A model generated the notes under the pieces. It made no database searches, had not been told where the DNA came from, and saw only the letters and a list, made by a program, of their open reading frames with translations. Made by a program: the position numbers and the translations under genes. 64,000 nucleotides of DNA, taken from positions 1 through 64,000 of the forward strand of contig JASEES010000047.1 of assembly GCA_030019395.1 (NCBI GenBank), read 5' to 3'. This stretch comes from Methanolinea sp. GTDB taxonomy: Archaea; Halobacteriota; Methanomicrobia; Methanomicrobiales; Methanospirillaceae. Positions 25,714-34,253 of this stretch are shown here, in pieces (position 1 is the stretch's first letter; each line of letters starts with the position of its first letter).

Positions 25714-26949
25714 ATGGCGTCCGCACCCCGCAAACCCTTTTCGAGGAGAATCCAGAATACGCCCCGTTCGATGATCAGGGAGATACTCAGGGTCACGGAG
25801 CGGCCTGATATCATATCCTTTGCCGGAGGACTCCCGAGTCCTGCATTTCTCGATGCTGCCGGAGTGGCACGAGCCGCCGGAGAAGTCCTTGCTGAAGACA
25901 ATTGCGCAGCACTCCAGTATGCGACCTCGGAAGGTTTCCCTCCCCTCCGGGAGTGGATTGCAAGGAGGTACAGGACGCGCTTTGGACTTGCAGTCGATCC
26001 CGGGGAGATACTCATCACGAACGGGTCACAGCAGGCACTGGACATACTGGGCCGGATTTTTATTGATGAGGGAGACCCGGTTGCCATCGAGGCACCGGGT
26101 TACCTGGGAGCTATCCAGGCTTTTTCACAGTATATGCCCGTATTCCATCCAGTCCCGCTTGGAACGGAAGGACCAGACCCCGGGGAATTTTCACGGATAG
26201 CGAGGACAGAAGATCCGGTCATGTACTACGCTATCCCCAATTCGCAGAACCCCTCGGGTATCAGTTATTCCACACGCCGGCGGGAGGAAATCGCAAGTAT
26301 CATTTCAGATTCGGAAACGGTCCTCGTTGAGGATGATGCGTACGGGGAAATACAGTTCAGCGGGGATAAGAGACCCTCGTTTTCCCGTCTCCTCCCCCGC
26401 GATAAGGTCATCCTCCTTGGAACGTTCTCAAAGATATTCTCGCCGGGAATGAGGCTCGGATGGCTCTGTGCGGAAGGGGAAATCCTTGACCATGCAGTGA
26501 CAGCAAAGCAGGCCTCGGACCTCCATTCGAACATCCTTGCACAGAGAATACTCTACCGGTACCTCCAGTGCAACGACATCGACGCCCATATTTCCCGCAT
26601 AAAAAAGGCATACGCAGCCCGGTGCAGCCTGATGCTCCACCTTATGGACGAACTCTTCCCTGGAGAAGTCACTTATACGAGGCCCGACGGCGGCATGTTC
26701 GTGTGGCTCACCCTACCGCATCCCCTCTCGGCAATGGATCTTTACCGGCGTGCCCTGGCAGAAAACGTGGCAATCCTCCCCGGGACGCCGTTTTATACCA
26801 ACGGAGCGGGAGACCAGGGGGTCAGGCTGAACTTCTCGAATGCAGATGAGGAAAAGATCACCGAGGGGATGACCCGCCTTGCCAGGGTCCTGGATGCATA
26901 CACCAGAGAATGCCGGAAAGGACAGAGCAGTCCCCATCCGGAAACGTGA
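25714..26949 (+). CDS. PLP-dependent aminotransferase, class I/II (2-aminoadipate/aromatic type)
   Basis: 411 residues. Fold-type I aminotransferase of the LysN/ARO8/MocR-like branch: IISFAGGLPSPAFLD at the start, LQYATSEGFPPLREW, ITNGSQQALDILGRIF, YAIPNSQNPSGISYS, DDAYGEIQF, and the PLP lysine in LLGTFSKIFSPGMRLGW. There is no N-terminal HTH, so it is an enzyme not a MocR regulator. Likely substrates are aromatic amino acids, 2-aminoadipate or branched-chain acids. ATG 25714 follows GAAGGAATT. The upstream frame is open to 25624 but does not look conserved. Confidence 0.9.
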   Translation: MASAPRKPFSRRIQNTPRSMIREILRVTERPDIISFAGGLPSPAFLDAAGVARAAGEVLAEDNCAALQYATSEGFPPLREWIARRYRTRFGLAVDPGEILITNGSQQALDILGRIFIDEGDPVAIEAPGYLGAIQAFSQYMPVFHPVPLGTEGPDPGEFSRIARTEDPVMYYAIPNSQNPSGISYSTRRREEIASIISDSETVLVEDDAYGEIQFSGDKRPSFSRLLPRDKVILLGTFSKIFSPGMRLGWLCAEGEILDHAVTAKQASDLHSNILAQRILYRYLQCNDIDAHISRIKKAYAARCSLMLHLMDELFPGEVTYTRPDGGMFVWLTLPHPLSAMDLYRRALAENVAILPGTPFYTNGAGDQGVRLNFSNADEEKITEGMTRLARVLDAYTRECRKGQSSPHPET

Positions 26950-26967
26950 TGAAAGTAAATCGTACCA

Positions 26968-27603
26968 TCAGCCCCACCATTTGCGGAATACGGCGCCTGC
27001 GGGGAAGAGGCACAGTGCCAGGAGGAGGGAAACCGTGGGGAAGGGAATCTCGGTGGGTGCCGGTCCGGATGGATACGTGGTTATCGTGGGCTGCGAAGGG
27101 GAAGGACCGGTGGGAGACAGAGGCCCCGTTGCCCGGCTGACCTGGTATACAGACCCTGTGACAGCCTCGCCCCCGGCGTTGAGTTCTTCCCATTCGAGGA
27201 GAATGACCTTCTCATCCGGGAGGTCGGGAGGAGTATCTCCCCGGAGCCCGATTACAAGTCCCACGTCCCTCGTTGTGGGATAGGAGAGGAGGTACCCGTT
27301 GAGGAAAACCCGCGGCCCGTCCTTGCGAATCACGGCAGCCTGTTTCCCGTCGACTGTAACGATGATTTCCCAGCGTGCGTTCGAGAGGCCTGATGAAAAA
27401 GAGAGAGTATGCGATTCAGAGAAGGTGCTTGCACCGGACGGAATAATCTCGGCGAGTGCAGTCAGGTTGACCGGATCACCCGCCTTGAGAAGATCACCGG
27501 CGGGTTCAACGCGCATATCGCGGGCAACGACCGCTGCACCTGCAGGAGATGACAGGGCAAGCAGGCAGAGGGATATGACGAGTATGGCGGGGGAGAGTCG
27601 CAT
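26968..27603 (-). CDS. Exported protein with C-terminal membrane anchor
   Basis: 211 residues: signal peptide (LSPAILVISLCLLALSSPAGA), a beta-rich domain of about 130 residues (VVARDMRVEPAGDLLKAGDPV, TLSFSSGLSNARWEIIVTVDG), a Pro/Ser/Thr linker and a terminal hydrophobic helix followed by RKWWG. The tripartite tail resembles archaeal surface anchors processed by archaeosortases, but no recognised motif is exact. No enzymatic motif; function unknown. An alternative start 15 codons upstream (MRRVYLIP) would only lengthen the n-region. Confidence 0.65.
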   Translation of the reverse strand: MRLSPAILVISLCLLALSSPAGAAVVARDMRVEPAGDLLKAGDPVNLTALAEIIPSGASTFSESHTLSFSSGLSNARWEIIVTVDGKQAAVIRKDGPRVFLNGYLLSYPTTRDVGLVIGLRGDTPPDLPDEKVILLEWEELNAGGEAVTGSVYQVSRATGPLSPTGPSPSQPTITTYPSGPAPTEIPFPTVSLLLALCLFPAGAVFRKWWG

Positions 27604-27675
27604 GAATGTCTGGTAGGGAAAAGGGATCAGATATACCCTCCTCATTTTTCTTCCGGAAGAAGCCATATCTCTCCG

Positions 27676-28098
27676 ATGGACATCCGTTTCTGCGCCCGGT
27701 ACATTGGAGACGGTCACCCGCCGACGAACCGGTTCTGCCGGTCCTGTGACTGCCCTGCATGCGAGGAACTGTGGCAGAAGGTGGTCTCTCTTGCGCATTC
27801 ATGCAGGGATGATCCCGTGCCCCTGCCACCCACGCGGGCGGTGCTGATCCCCCATCCGTCGAACCCGGCGATGGCAAGGATGCGGGTCAATGTCACGTGG
27901 ACGCTTCCCAAGGAGGACTTCCTCCATTTCATTTCGACAGGCAGGGCAGGCATGGGAAAGAAGGGAGACCGGGAAAATCCCCGGTCATCGCCCAGCATGA
28001 CGCGCCAGGAGCCCTATGTCCGGGCGATCGTGGAGGCTCTCGGCGGATGGGATATTCCGGAGATCGCCAGGGTGAAAAGGATCCAGAAGGGGGAATAA
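27676..28098 (+). CDS. Conserved hypothetical protein with N-terminal cysteine cluster
   Basis: 140 residues. The N-terminus carries cysteines at 6, 21, 24, 26 and 29 (FCRSCDCPAC), with a late one at 43, suggesting a zinc or Fe-S site. The middle part (RAVLIPHPSNPAMARMRVNVTWTLPKEDFLHF) has no known motif; a C-terminal helix (PYVRAIVEALGGWDIPEIARVKR) could be a short DNA- or protein-binding segment. Codon use fits the neighbours, and the reading frame is uninterrupted. Function unknown. Confidence 0.55.
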   Translation: MDIRFCARYIGDGHPPTNRFCRSCDCPACEELWQKVVSLAHSCRDDPVPLPPTRAVLIPHPSNPAMARMRVNVTWTLPKEDFLHFISTGRAGMGKKGDRENPRSSPSMTRQEPYVRAIVEALGGWDIPEIARVKRIQKGE

Positions 28099-28368
28099 AA
28101 GTGGTCAGCGCAGAAATATCCGGCGTGGAATCACCATATTTAACGTCCTACGCATAAAACCCCGGAACGCTCCCGGTAACTGGCAGGCAAATGCACTCAT
28201 GCCCTGCCGGGCGATGCGGGTATCCTGACTTGCCAGTGTGCAAACAGGAATATGAAGTCGAAAGGGAAGAGATATTCATGGCGAAATGGAATAATGAAGG
28301 TGAAAGGGGGGGGCATGCATGAACGTGAACCTCTTCCGGGGAGATAGCGGGTAAGGGACTGATACGGT

Positions 28369-30057
28369 GTGATTCTCACTCTCATGGCCGGTTTCTGCCT
28401 TGCGTGTGCCTTCATCACGTTTGGTCTGGGCGTGTACGTTATCGCCAGGAACCCCGGATCGCTTGTAAACCGTCTCTTTCTCCTCTCGATGCTCCTGGCA
28501 GCTTACTGGGCACTCGGGGAATTTTTGATCTGGCAGGTAAGAACGCCCGAAAATATCGGGTTTTACCTGAAAGCGAGCTCGTTCTGGCCCATGGTCATCG
28601 CGGTGTTCTTCCATTTCATCGTCGTCTATTGCGGCCATCCGCTTTCAAGGAAGGATAACTCGTGGGCTCTCATCATGGGTATCTATGCCCCTTCGCTTGC
28701 TCTCTCCCTGATTGGACTCCTGACTGACGACCTGTATACGGTCATCTTCCGTGAGGGTTACGGATATGTCTACACACCGGTCACGGGCAGTTATGCAAAT
28801 CTCTTCGAATCGAGTTATATCCTTGCTGTCATGTTCATCTCGCTCTTCATCGTTTTCATCTCATGGAAATCTGAAACCCGGGGAAAGGAAGCCTACCAGA
28901 AGCGCCTCGTCGGTCTTGGCGTTCTCACTGTCATTGCATCCGGAGCTCTGTCAGCGCTCGTTCTCCCGGCTCTGGGAATATACACCCCGAACATGGTATT
29001 CCTCGGGATTGCCGTTTTTTCACTCCTCATGGCGTATGCTATCCACACGCAGGGCCTCTTCGTTGTGACACCGGAGATGGCAATGTCGCAGATCATGGCA
29101 TTGATCCCGGATGCAATCGTCATCACCGACGGGACAGGGAAAATTACCGATGCCAATGAAGCCGTGGCAGGAATCCTCGGCATACCCCGGGAGGACGTTT
29201 CCGGGCGGGACATTGGAGAGGTTTTCGGCGGAAAAAGCAGTGGCTCCCTGATGGATACAGTCCTCCGGCGGGGCCGGGTCACCGACATCGAGGCAGAGAT
29301 CGACGGCGGCCAGCACCGGGTCGTCAGCATTTCAGGTGCCCGGGTGAACAATCCGGAAGGGGGCCCCGCTGGTATCGTGCTCGTGATCAGGGACATCACG
29401 GGGAGGAAGGCCAGGGAGTCGGCCCTCCGGATCGCGAATGAGAAGATATCTCTCCTCACGCGCCTGACCCGCCACGATATCAGCAACCTCGTGACGGCCC
29501 TCTCCGGCTACCTGGAACTGATGCGGGGTGACTGCGACCGGTACATCAACCCTGCAATCCAGACCGTCCAGAGAATAACAGAATACCTGCAGTTCTCCAA
29601 GCAGTACCAGGACATTGGCTCGACCCGGCCGGAATGGCAACCGCTTGCCGGGATAGTGGCCCGTGCGATCGGAGAGATTCATCCGGAGGGTCTGGAGATA
29701 ACGGTGGATGTCCCTGACGTGGAAATATTTGCTGATGCCCTCGTCTACCGCGTTATCTATGCACTGATCGACAACACAATCCGGCACTCGGGGGGAGCAA
29801 CAAAGGTTCGCATAAGCACGGAAAAGGGGGAAGACAACGCACTGACCGTCGTCTTCGAGGACAACGGAAGGGGGATAGGGGAAAAAGACAAGGAACTCAT
29901 CTTCCAGTACGGATATGGAAGTCACACGGGACTCGGGCTTGCCATATCGCGTGACATACTCGCCCTGACCGGGCTGGACGTGAAAGAGACGGGTGTCCCC
30001 GGGAAGGGTGCACGGTTCGAGATACTCGTCCCAGCGGGGGCATGGAAAGAGAGGTGA
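28369..30057 (+). CDS. Sensor histidine kinase with N-terminal 7TM domain and PAS
   Basis: 562 residues. Seven hydrophobic helices occupy residues 1-215 (histidine kinase N-terminal 7TM type), a PAS domain about 226-335 (MALIPDAIVITDGTGKITDANEAVAGILG), then the phosphoacceptor histidine at 369 (RLTRHDISNLV) and an HATPase domain with N box LIDNTIRHSGG, G1 DNGRGIG and G2 SHTGLGLAIS. The histidine region is the short HisKA variant found in archaeal kinases. Starts with GTG at 28369 (ATG at 28384 is an alternative). No response regulator is adjacent. Confidence 0.88.
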   Translation: MILTLMAGFCLACAFITFGLGVYVIARNPGSLVNRLFLLSMLLAAYWALGEFLIWQVRTPENIGFYLKASSFWPMVIAVFFHFIVVYCGHPLSRKDNSWALIMGIYAPSLALSLIGLLTDDLYTVIFREGYGYVYTPVTGSYANLFESSYILAVMFISLFIVFISWKSETRGKEAYQKRLVGLGVLTVIASGALSALVLPALGIYTPNMVFLGIAVFSLLMAYAIHTQGLFVVTPEMAMSQIMALIPDAIVITDGTGKITDANEAVAGILGIPREDVSGRDIGEVFGGKSSGSLMDTVLRRGRVTDIEAEIDGGQHRVVSISGARVNNPEGGPAGIVLVIRDITGRKARESALRIANEKISLLTRLTRHDISNLVTALSGYLELMRGDCDRYINPAIQTVQRITEYLQFSKQYQDIGSTRPEWQPLAGIVARAIGEIHPEGLEITVDVPDVEIFADALVYRVIYALIDNTIRHSGGATKVRISTEKGEDNALTVVFEDNGRGIGEKDKELIFQYGYGSHTGLGLAISRDILALTGLDVKETGVPGKGARFEILVPAGAWKER

Positions 30058-30058
30058 G

Positions 30059-30280
30059 TCACTCTTCCCGCACGACGTAATCGTCCTCGTCTCCGAAGGA
30101 AAAGAGGGTATCAATTGTCGTTCCCAGCTCCTTCGCCACGCGGTGGGCAAGCCGGAGGGAAGGGTTGTACCGGCCTGCTTCGAGGAAGACTATCGTCTCC
30201 CTCCTGACACCGACCCGATCGGCAAGCTCTGCCTGGGTCATGTTTCTCTTTGTCCGGAACTCGCGTATCCTTGTCTGCAT
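30059..30280 (-). CDS. XRE-family HTH regulator
   Basis: 73 residues, one helix-turn-helix domain: [37 protein letters not shown], followed by [14 protein letters not shown]. It belongs to the short XRE type found with DUF2178 membrane proteins in archaea. Encoded 23 bases downstream of the DUF2178 gene and convergent with the histidine kinase (1-base gap). It probably represses its own operon through the tandem inverted repeats at 30739-30774. Confidence 0.9.
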   Translation of the reverse strand: MQTRIREFRTKRNMTQAELADRVGVRRETIVFLEAGRYNPSLRLAHRVAKELGTTIDTLFSFGDEDDYVVREE

Positions 30281-30303
30281 GGTTCCTCCACCGTCAGGTT
30301 ACC

Positions 30304-30735
30304 TTAATCCACGTCTCCCCTGCGGAACAGGTAAATCTGGAACGCACGTGCCGAGATGCCCATGAGCAGGATAAGCAGTACGGACAGTGTTGCGGCATCC
30401 GGCGACCAGACCCCCAGGTAATCCGCCCAGAAAACGACAAAGAGTACGATGAAGGTGAGAAACCAGGACCAGGAGAGACCGTGCGCTCCTATCTTTCTCG
30501 TTCTCTCGTCCTGGAGGGAGTCCCCTTCCCCCCGCCAGAGCTTCAGGCCGGAGAACACGATGAGCACCGCACCTATGGAGATGAAAGCACTGGAGAACGT
30601 CCCCCCGGCTGAAGGTGAGAGGAGAGACATCCCGACAATGCCTGCAGAGAGCATGAACAGGCCGGCGAGAAACATCCAGACAAGCCAGGTGCGGGTTTTG
30701 AACAGACCGCGGTTATCTTTCTTCATTGCAACCAT
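30304..30735 (-). CDS. DUF2178-family membrane protein
   Basis: 143 residues with four hydrophobic helices in two pairs (about 17-38, 47-62, 84-105, 112-132). The DE-R-RKIG segment between the pairs (LQDERTRKIGAHGLSWSW) is the hallmark of DUF2178. These proteins are nearly always encoded with a short XRE regulator and their function is unknown. ATG at 30735 gives a leaderless-looking transcript, because the operators and promoter begin 4 bases upstream; ATG 30726 is an alternative. Confidence 0.8.
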   Translation of the reverse strand: MVAMKKDNRGLFKTRTWLVWMFLAGLFMLSAGIVGMSLLSPSAGGTFSSAFISIGAVLIVFSGLKLWRGEGDSLQDERTRKIGAHGLSWSWFLTFIVLFVVFWADYLGVWSPDAATLSVLLILLMGISARAFQIYLFRRGDVD

Positions 30736-30738
30736 TTC

Positions 30739-30774
30739 TGTTAATTATTTTTAACACATGTTATATTTATAACA
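30739..30774 (-). promoter_or_regulatory. Tandem inverted-repeat operators of the DUF2178-XRE operon
   Basis: Two inverted repeats of identical layout: TGTTAA-N6-TTAACA... arms at 30739-30744 and 30751-30756 (six-base spacer), and TGTTAT/ATAACA arms at 30759-30764 and 30769-30774 (four-base spacer). Their left ends are exactly 20 bases apart, about two helical turns, so two dimers could bind one face. On the minus strand the second repeat contains a TATA-like TTATAAATAT. The likely ligand is the XRE protein at 30059. Confidence 0.6.
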
Positions 30775-30923
30775 CACGCACGTCCCCCCCCTCTATCATG
30801 CCACGCCCGGAATCGAACGGTGGCAGGGGGTTGGGCACAGCCCGTGACCGGTTCAGAACGAGGCAGGGAATCACCCCATGGTGCAGGAAAAAACTAATTC
30901 ATGCCGTGACCATCTCTGCCTCA

Positions 30924-31259
30924 ATGCCGGAAGACATCTGCTTCAACAGGTTCTGGAGTGCTATCCTCCTCAAAAATTCCACGCCGCGCCGGTGCGATAA
31001 CAGGGTAAAGAAGGTATGCAGGGAGTATTACGTCATCAGTCCCGGGGCACTCTTCAGGGGTGTGCCCATCCAGATACCTGCCCCGATGCTGGTAGGAATC
31101 GACGAGGAGAACAAGCGTTTGCTGGTTCCTTTCAGGAAACCCTGTTACGGGCTCTCCCTCTACGTCATCGAGTCTGACAGCAGGGAGATCGAGGAGATAC
31201 GAAAAGAGCTTGCAGGTATGGAACCCCACATCCCTGTCGCGACACGACCATCGAAATAG
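30924..31259 (+). CDS. DUF1894-like methanogen protein
   Basis: 111 residues. The order AILLKN, then REYYVISPGALFRGVPIQIPAPMLVGI, then LLVPFRKPCYGLSLYVIE and EIEEIRKEL matches what I recall of DUF1894 (structure known for Methanothermobacter MTH1880, reported as a calcium-binding, methanogen-specific fold). The match is from memory and partial. The start at 30924 puts the domain at the N-terminus; the frame is open back across the XRE operators but without conserved sequence. Confidence 0.55.
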   Translation: MPEDICFNRFWSAILLKNSTPRRCDNRVKKVCREYYVISPGALFRGVPIQIPAPMLVGIDEENKRLLVPFRKPCYGLSLYVIESDSREIEEIRKELAGMEPHIPVATRPSK

Positions 31260-31345
31260 GGTCTTTGTTCATTTAAACGGGGGGGTGGGAGAGGAACGGG
31301 AGAGCTGCCCCGCCCCGCATTCCAGAGAGTGAATAGCGAAACGGG

Positions 31346-31765
31346 TCAGATTGACTTTTCCCATCCCTGGCCCATGTCGACGAGGGGCCTTACTTCAACG
31401 ACCCGGAACGTTACTGCCGCGGCCATCATTGCGGCGGCATCCTTTCCCGCAACCTTCGCGATCTGGTCTTTGAGTCCCTCCAGTGCAGGTCCGTGCCGGG
31501 CAATCTCTTTTGCCTCAAGGTAGACCCTGACCCCCTTCCAGTCCATGATCGATTTTCCCGGCTCCACGATCATGTACACAGCGTGCGGGTTTTCGGAAAG
31601 GCAGGCAAGCGTCCTGTTCTTCGCAAGGCCGATGACGACAGTCTTTTCATCAGTCATATGTGCAGAGCCAATCACGGCCACGTCAACCCTGCCGTCCCTG
31701 CCGGACGTCGCAAGAATTCCCAGGCGCGGCTGTTTGTTGAAGTATTCGACGAGCTTCGATGTCAT
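31346..31765 (-). CDS. Pyridoxamine 5'-phosphate oxidase-like FMN-binding protein
   Basis: 139 residues. Split-barrel flavin-binding fold: LVEYFNKQPRLGILATSGRDGRVDVAVIGS, KTVVIGLAKNRTLACLSENPHAVYMIVEPG, GVRVYLEAKEI. Related archaeal proteins bind FMN, F420 or heme; the true PNPOx residues are not evident. Start ATG 31765 is preceded by GGTGG at suitable spacing; a GTG four codons upstream is possible. Monocistronic, transcribed away from the kinase at 31922. Confidence 0.82.
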   Translation of the reverse strand: MTSKLVEYFNKQPRLGILATSGRDGRVDVAVIGSAHMTDEKTVVIGLAKNRTLACLSENPHAVYMIVEPGKSIMDWKGVRVYLEAKEIARHGPALEGLKDQIAKVAGKDAAAMMAAAVTFRVVEVRPLVDMGQGWEKSI

Positions 31766-31921
31766 ATGTAAGTCCACCTTCTACCGGGAGTATGCCTCTC
31801 TCCCCCGATACGAAAAAATGTTACGTTTCCACCCCTTCTCCTGCATGCTCTCCAGGCAATCTCTCCCCACAGGATAGTATCATATGGTGCAGAACAACCA
31901 ACAGTTTCATGATAGAGACAG

Positions 31922-34201
31922 ATGATTGACCGGTTGTTCAGGAGATACCCCCTCTCCACCTACCTTGCCCTTGCAATCTTCTGCATCCTTGTCTTTGCGG
32001 TTGCCGGGCTTGTCGCTATCAGTTATGTCTCCATGGAAAGAACCCTCTCTGACAACGCCCGATCCGTGCAGCAACAGACCGAGAACAACCTTGTCGCAGT
32101 CCTGAAAACAAAGGAAGAAGGGCTCCGGCTCTTTGAAGAGAGCCTGAACAGGGAGATGGAGGCTGCTTTCGTCCCGTTCCTTGCGGAATACGAGAGGGCT
32201 GGAGGGGATCCCGGCCGCATGGATCTTCCAGCGGTAAAACGTGAGATCGGGGATGACATGGAGATCTACGTCATCGATGCCAACGCGACGATTGTTGCGA
32301 CAACCTATTCCCCTGAACTCGGGCTCCGTTTCGGCGATTATGCACCCTACTTCGTCGGGTACCTGAATGGCATCCGCCTCTCGGATGGTTTTTTCCCTGA
32401 CCGAATCGTGAGTGAAAAATCGACCGGTGCGCTGAAGAAGTATGCATACAGGACCACACCGGACCATGCATATATCCTGGAACTCGGCCTTCCCGTCACG
32501 ATGCCGGAGGTCCCGACGTTCCGGTACCCCGACAGGGACCTCATCATGGAGGTCGAAAAGGCAAATCCCTACCTCTCGGGCGTGAGGATCTTTGACACGA
32601 CCCTGCGGGAAAGGATTGACGATACCTCGGTCGAAGTTACTGACCCGGTACTGAAGGAAACGTTGGGGCATATCCTTGCGACCCGGAGCAGCATGGATGC
32701 GGCTGGTGGGAAACCGGGAATCCTGACGCGGTACCTGTTCGTTGACTTAAGGGACAATAAAAGCGGCTCAGACGTCAGCCGGATCATCGAGCTGAATTAT
32801 ACGATGCTCCCCGTTGCGAAAGCATTGGAGCGGGCACTCGTATTCCATATCCTTATCGGTGTCATATTTCTCTCGGGATGCGCTCTCGTGGCATTTCTCA
32901 CCATCAGGAAGTTTACCCGTCCCATCGAGACAATGGTGGGAGACCTCGACCAGATTGCCCGCGGGGACCTTGACCATCCCATCTCACCACCGCTGGGAAA
33001 AGACCTCCTCCGGCTGCAGGAGAGCATCTCACGGATGGTGGTACAGCTCAAAAAGACCCTCGAAGCCGTCCGGAAGAGCGAGGAGGACTTCAGGACGCTT
33101 GTACAGGGTGCAAACAGCATCATCATGCGGTGCACACCGGACGGAAAAATACTCTACATGAACCCATTTGGCTTCGGCTTTTTCGGGTACGCGGAAAAAG
33201 AAATCCTCGGAAAAAAGATCCACGAGACGGTGTTTCCCCCTCCGGCAGGGCAGGGAGACGTTGCAGAAAGCCCGGCGCAGGAATATCATCCGTTCTTTTC
33301 CCTTTCGGAGTGTAAGATGCACACAAAAAACGGCCAGGATGTATGGGTGGCCTGGACGCACAAGCCCCTCTATGACAGGGAGGATACACCATCCGAGATC
33401 CTCTCCATCGGCAATGACATTTCCCGTCTCAAGCAGGCAGAACGGGAGATCCAGGGGCTGAACGCCCGGCTTGAGCAGAAGATAGTTGAGCGGACGCGAC
33501 AGATCGTCGAGGCAAACAGGAACCTCGAGGCCTTCACCTACTCGGTCTCCCATGACCTGCGAGCACCCCTCCGTGCCATTTCGGGGTATTCGTCCATCCT
33601 GCTCTCCGCGCTAAGTGATCTCCCGTCCCGGGAGAGGAGGTACCTGGAGCAGATACAGCGCAGCTCGCACAAGATGGGGGAACTCATCGATGACCTCCTC
33701 ACTTTCTCACGGCTCGGCGGGCAGGCCCTGAAGAAAAAGGCGCTCAACCCTGCCGATGTTGTTGAAGAGGTACTCCTTGATTTCCGCGGGGAGATACAGA
33801 AACGCAATATTGAAGTGAGGATTCTGGACATGCCGCCATGCAGCGCAGACAGGGCCCTTCTCCGGCAGGTCTATTACAACCTCGTTGCAAATGCGATAAA
33901 GTTCTCCCGGTCACGCGAAAGGCCGATCGTCGAAATCGGGGCCCGGTTCCATGAAGGGTTGCCTGCCTATTACGTCAGGGACAACGGGATCGGGTTTGAC
34001 ATGCGGTACTCCGCAAAACTTTTCGGGGTCTTCGAGAGGCTCTGTGACACCGGGGAGTACGAGGGGACGGGGGTTGGCCTTGCAATCGTGAAACGGATCA
34101 TCGAAATGCACGGGGGGAGGGTCTGGGCCGAGTCAGAACCTGACAAGGGAGCGACATTCTTCTTCACGCTCGGGGGAGAAACGGGAGAAAAGAAGGAATA
34201 A
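31922..34201 (+). CDS. Membrane sensor histidine kinase (Cache-like, HAMP, PAS, HisKA, HATPase)
   Basis: 759 residues: membrane helix 13-35, extracytoplasmic sensor about 38-300 (with VYVIDANATIVATTY-like strand typical of Cache domains), second helix about 305-326, HAMP 327-380, PAS about 387-505, coiled coil, HisKA with the histidine near 544 (SVSHDLRAPLRAISGYSS) and HATPase 640-757 (N box NLVANAIKFSR, G1 DNGIGFD, G2 GTGVGLAIVKR). The bacteriophytochrome-like HisKA is common in Methanomicrobiales. No response regulator is adjacent. Confidence 0.92.
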   Translation: MIDRLFRRYPLSTYLALAIFCILVFAVAGLVAISYVSMERTLSDNARSVQQQTENNLVAVLKTKEEGLRLFEESLNREMEAAFVPFLAEYERAGGDPGRMDLPAVKREIGDDMEIYVIDANATIVATTYSPELGLRFGDYAPYFVGYLNGIRLSDGFFPDRIVSEKSTGALKKYAYRTTPDHAYILELGLPVTMPEVPTFRYPDRDLIMEVEKANPYLSGVRIFDTTLRERIDDTSVEVTDPVLKETLGHILATRSSMDAAGGKPGILTRYLFVDLRDNKSGSDVSRIIELNYTMLPVAKALERALVFHILIGVIFLSGCALVAFLTIRKFTRPIETMVGDLDQIARGDLDHPISPPLGKDLLRLQESISRMVVQLKKTLEAVRKSEEDFRTLVQGANSIIMRCTPDGKILYMNPFGFGFFGYAEKEILGKKIHETVFPPPAGQGDVAESPAQEYHPFFSLSECKMHTKNGQDVWVAWTHKPLYDREDTPSEILSIGNDISRLKQAEREIQGLNARLEQKIVERTRQIVEANRNLEAFTYSVSHDLRAPLRAISGYSSILLSALSDLPSRERRYLEQIQRSSHKMGELIDDLLTFSRLGGQALKKKALNPADVVEEVLLDFRGEIQKRNIEVRILDMPPCSADRALLRQVYYNLVANAIKFSRSRERPIVEIGARFHEGLPAYYVRDNGIGFDMRYSAKLFGVFERLCDTGEYEGTGVGLAIVKRIIEMHGGRVWAESEPDKGATFFFTLGGETGEKKE

Positions 34202-34208
34202 CCCTGCC

Positions 34209-34225
34209 TTTTTCTCTGCCTTTTT
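34209..34225 (+). terminator. Double T-run between convergent genes
   Basis: Two T5 tracts (34209-34213 and 34221-34225) start 8 bases past the kinase stop codon. They probably end the kinase transcript; the convergent PEGA gene ends at 34254. Confidence 0.35.
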
Positions 34226-34253
34226 CCGGTGGCCCACCTTGCCTTGGATCTCC

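Noticed and set aside
31574-31582. TGTACA inside the PNPOx-like gene as a TRP box
   Set aside because: It is in the middle of a coding sequence, far from any promoter; a hexamer is expected many times by chance in 64 kb.
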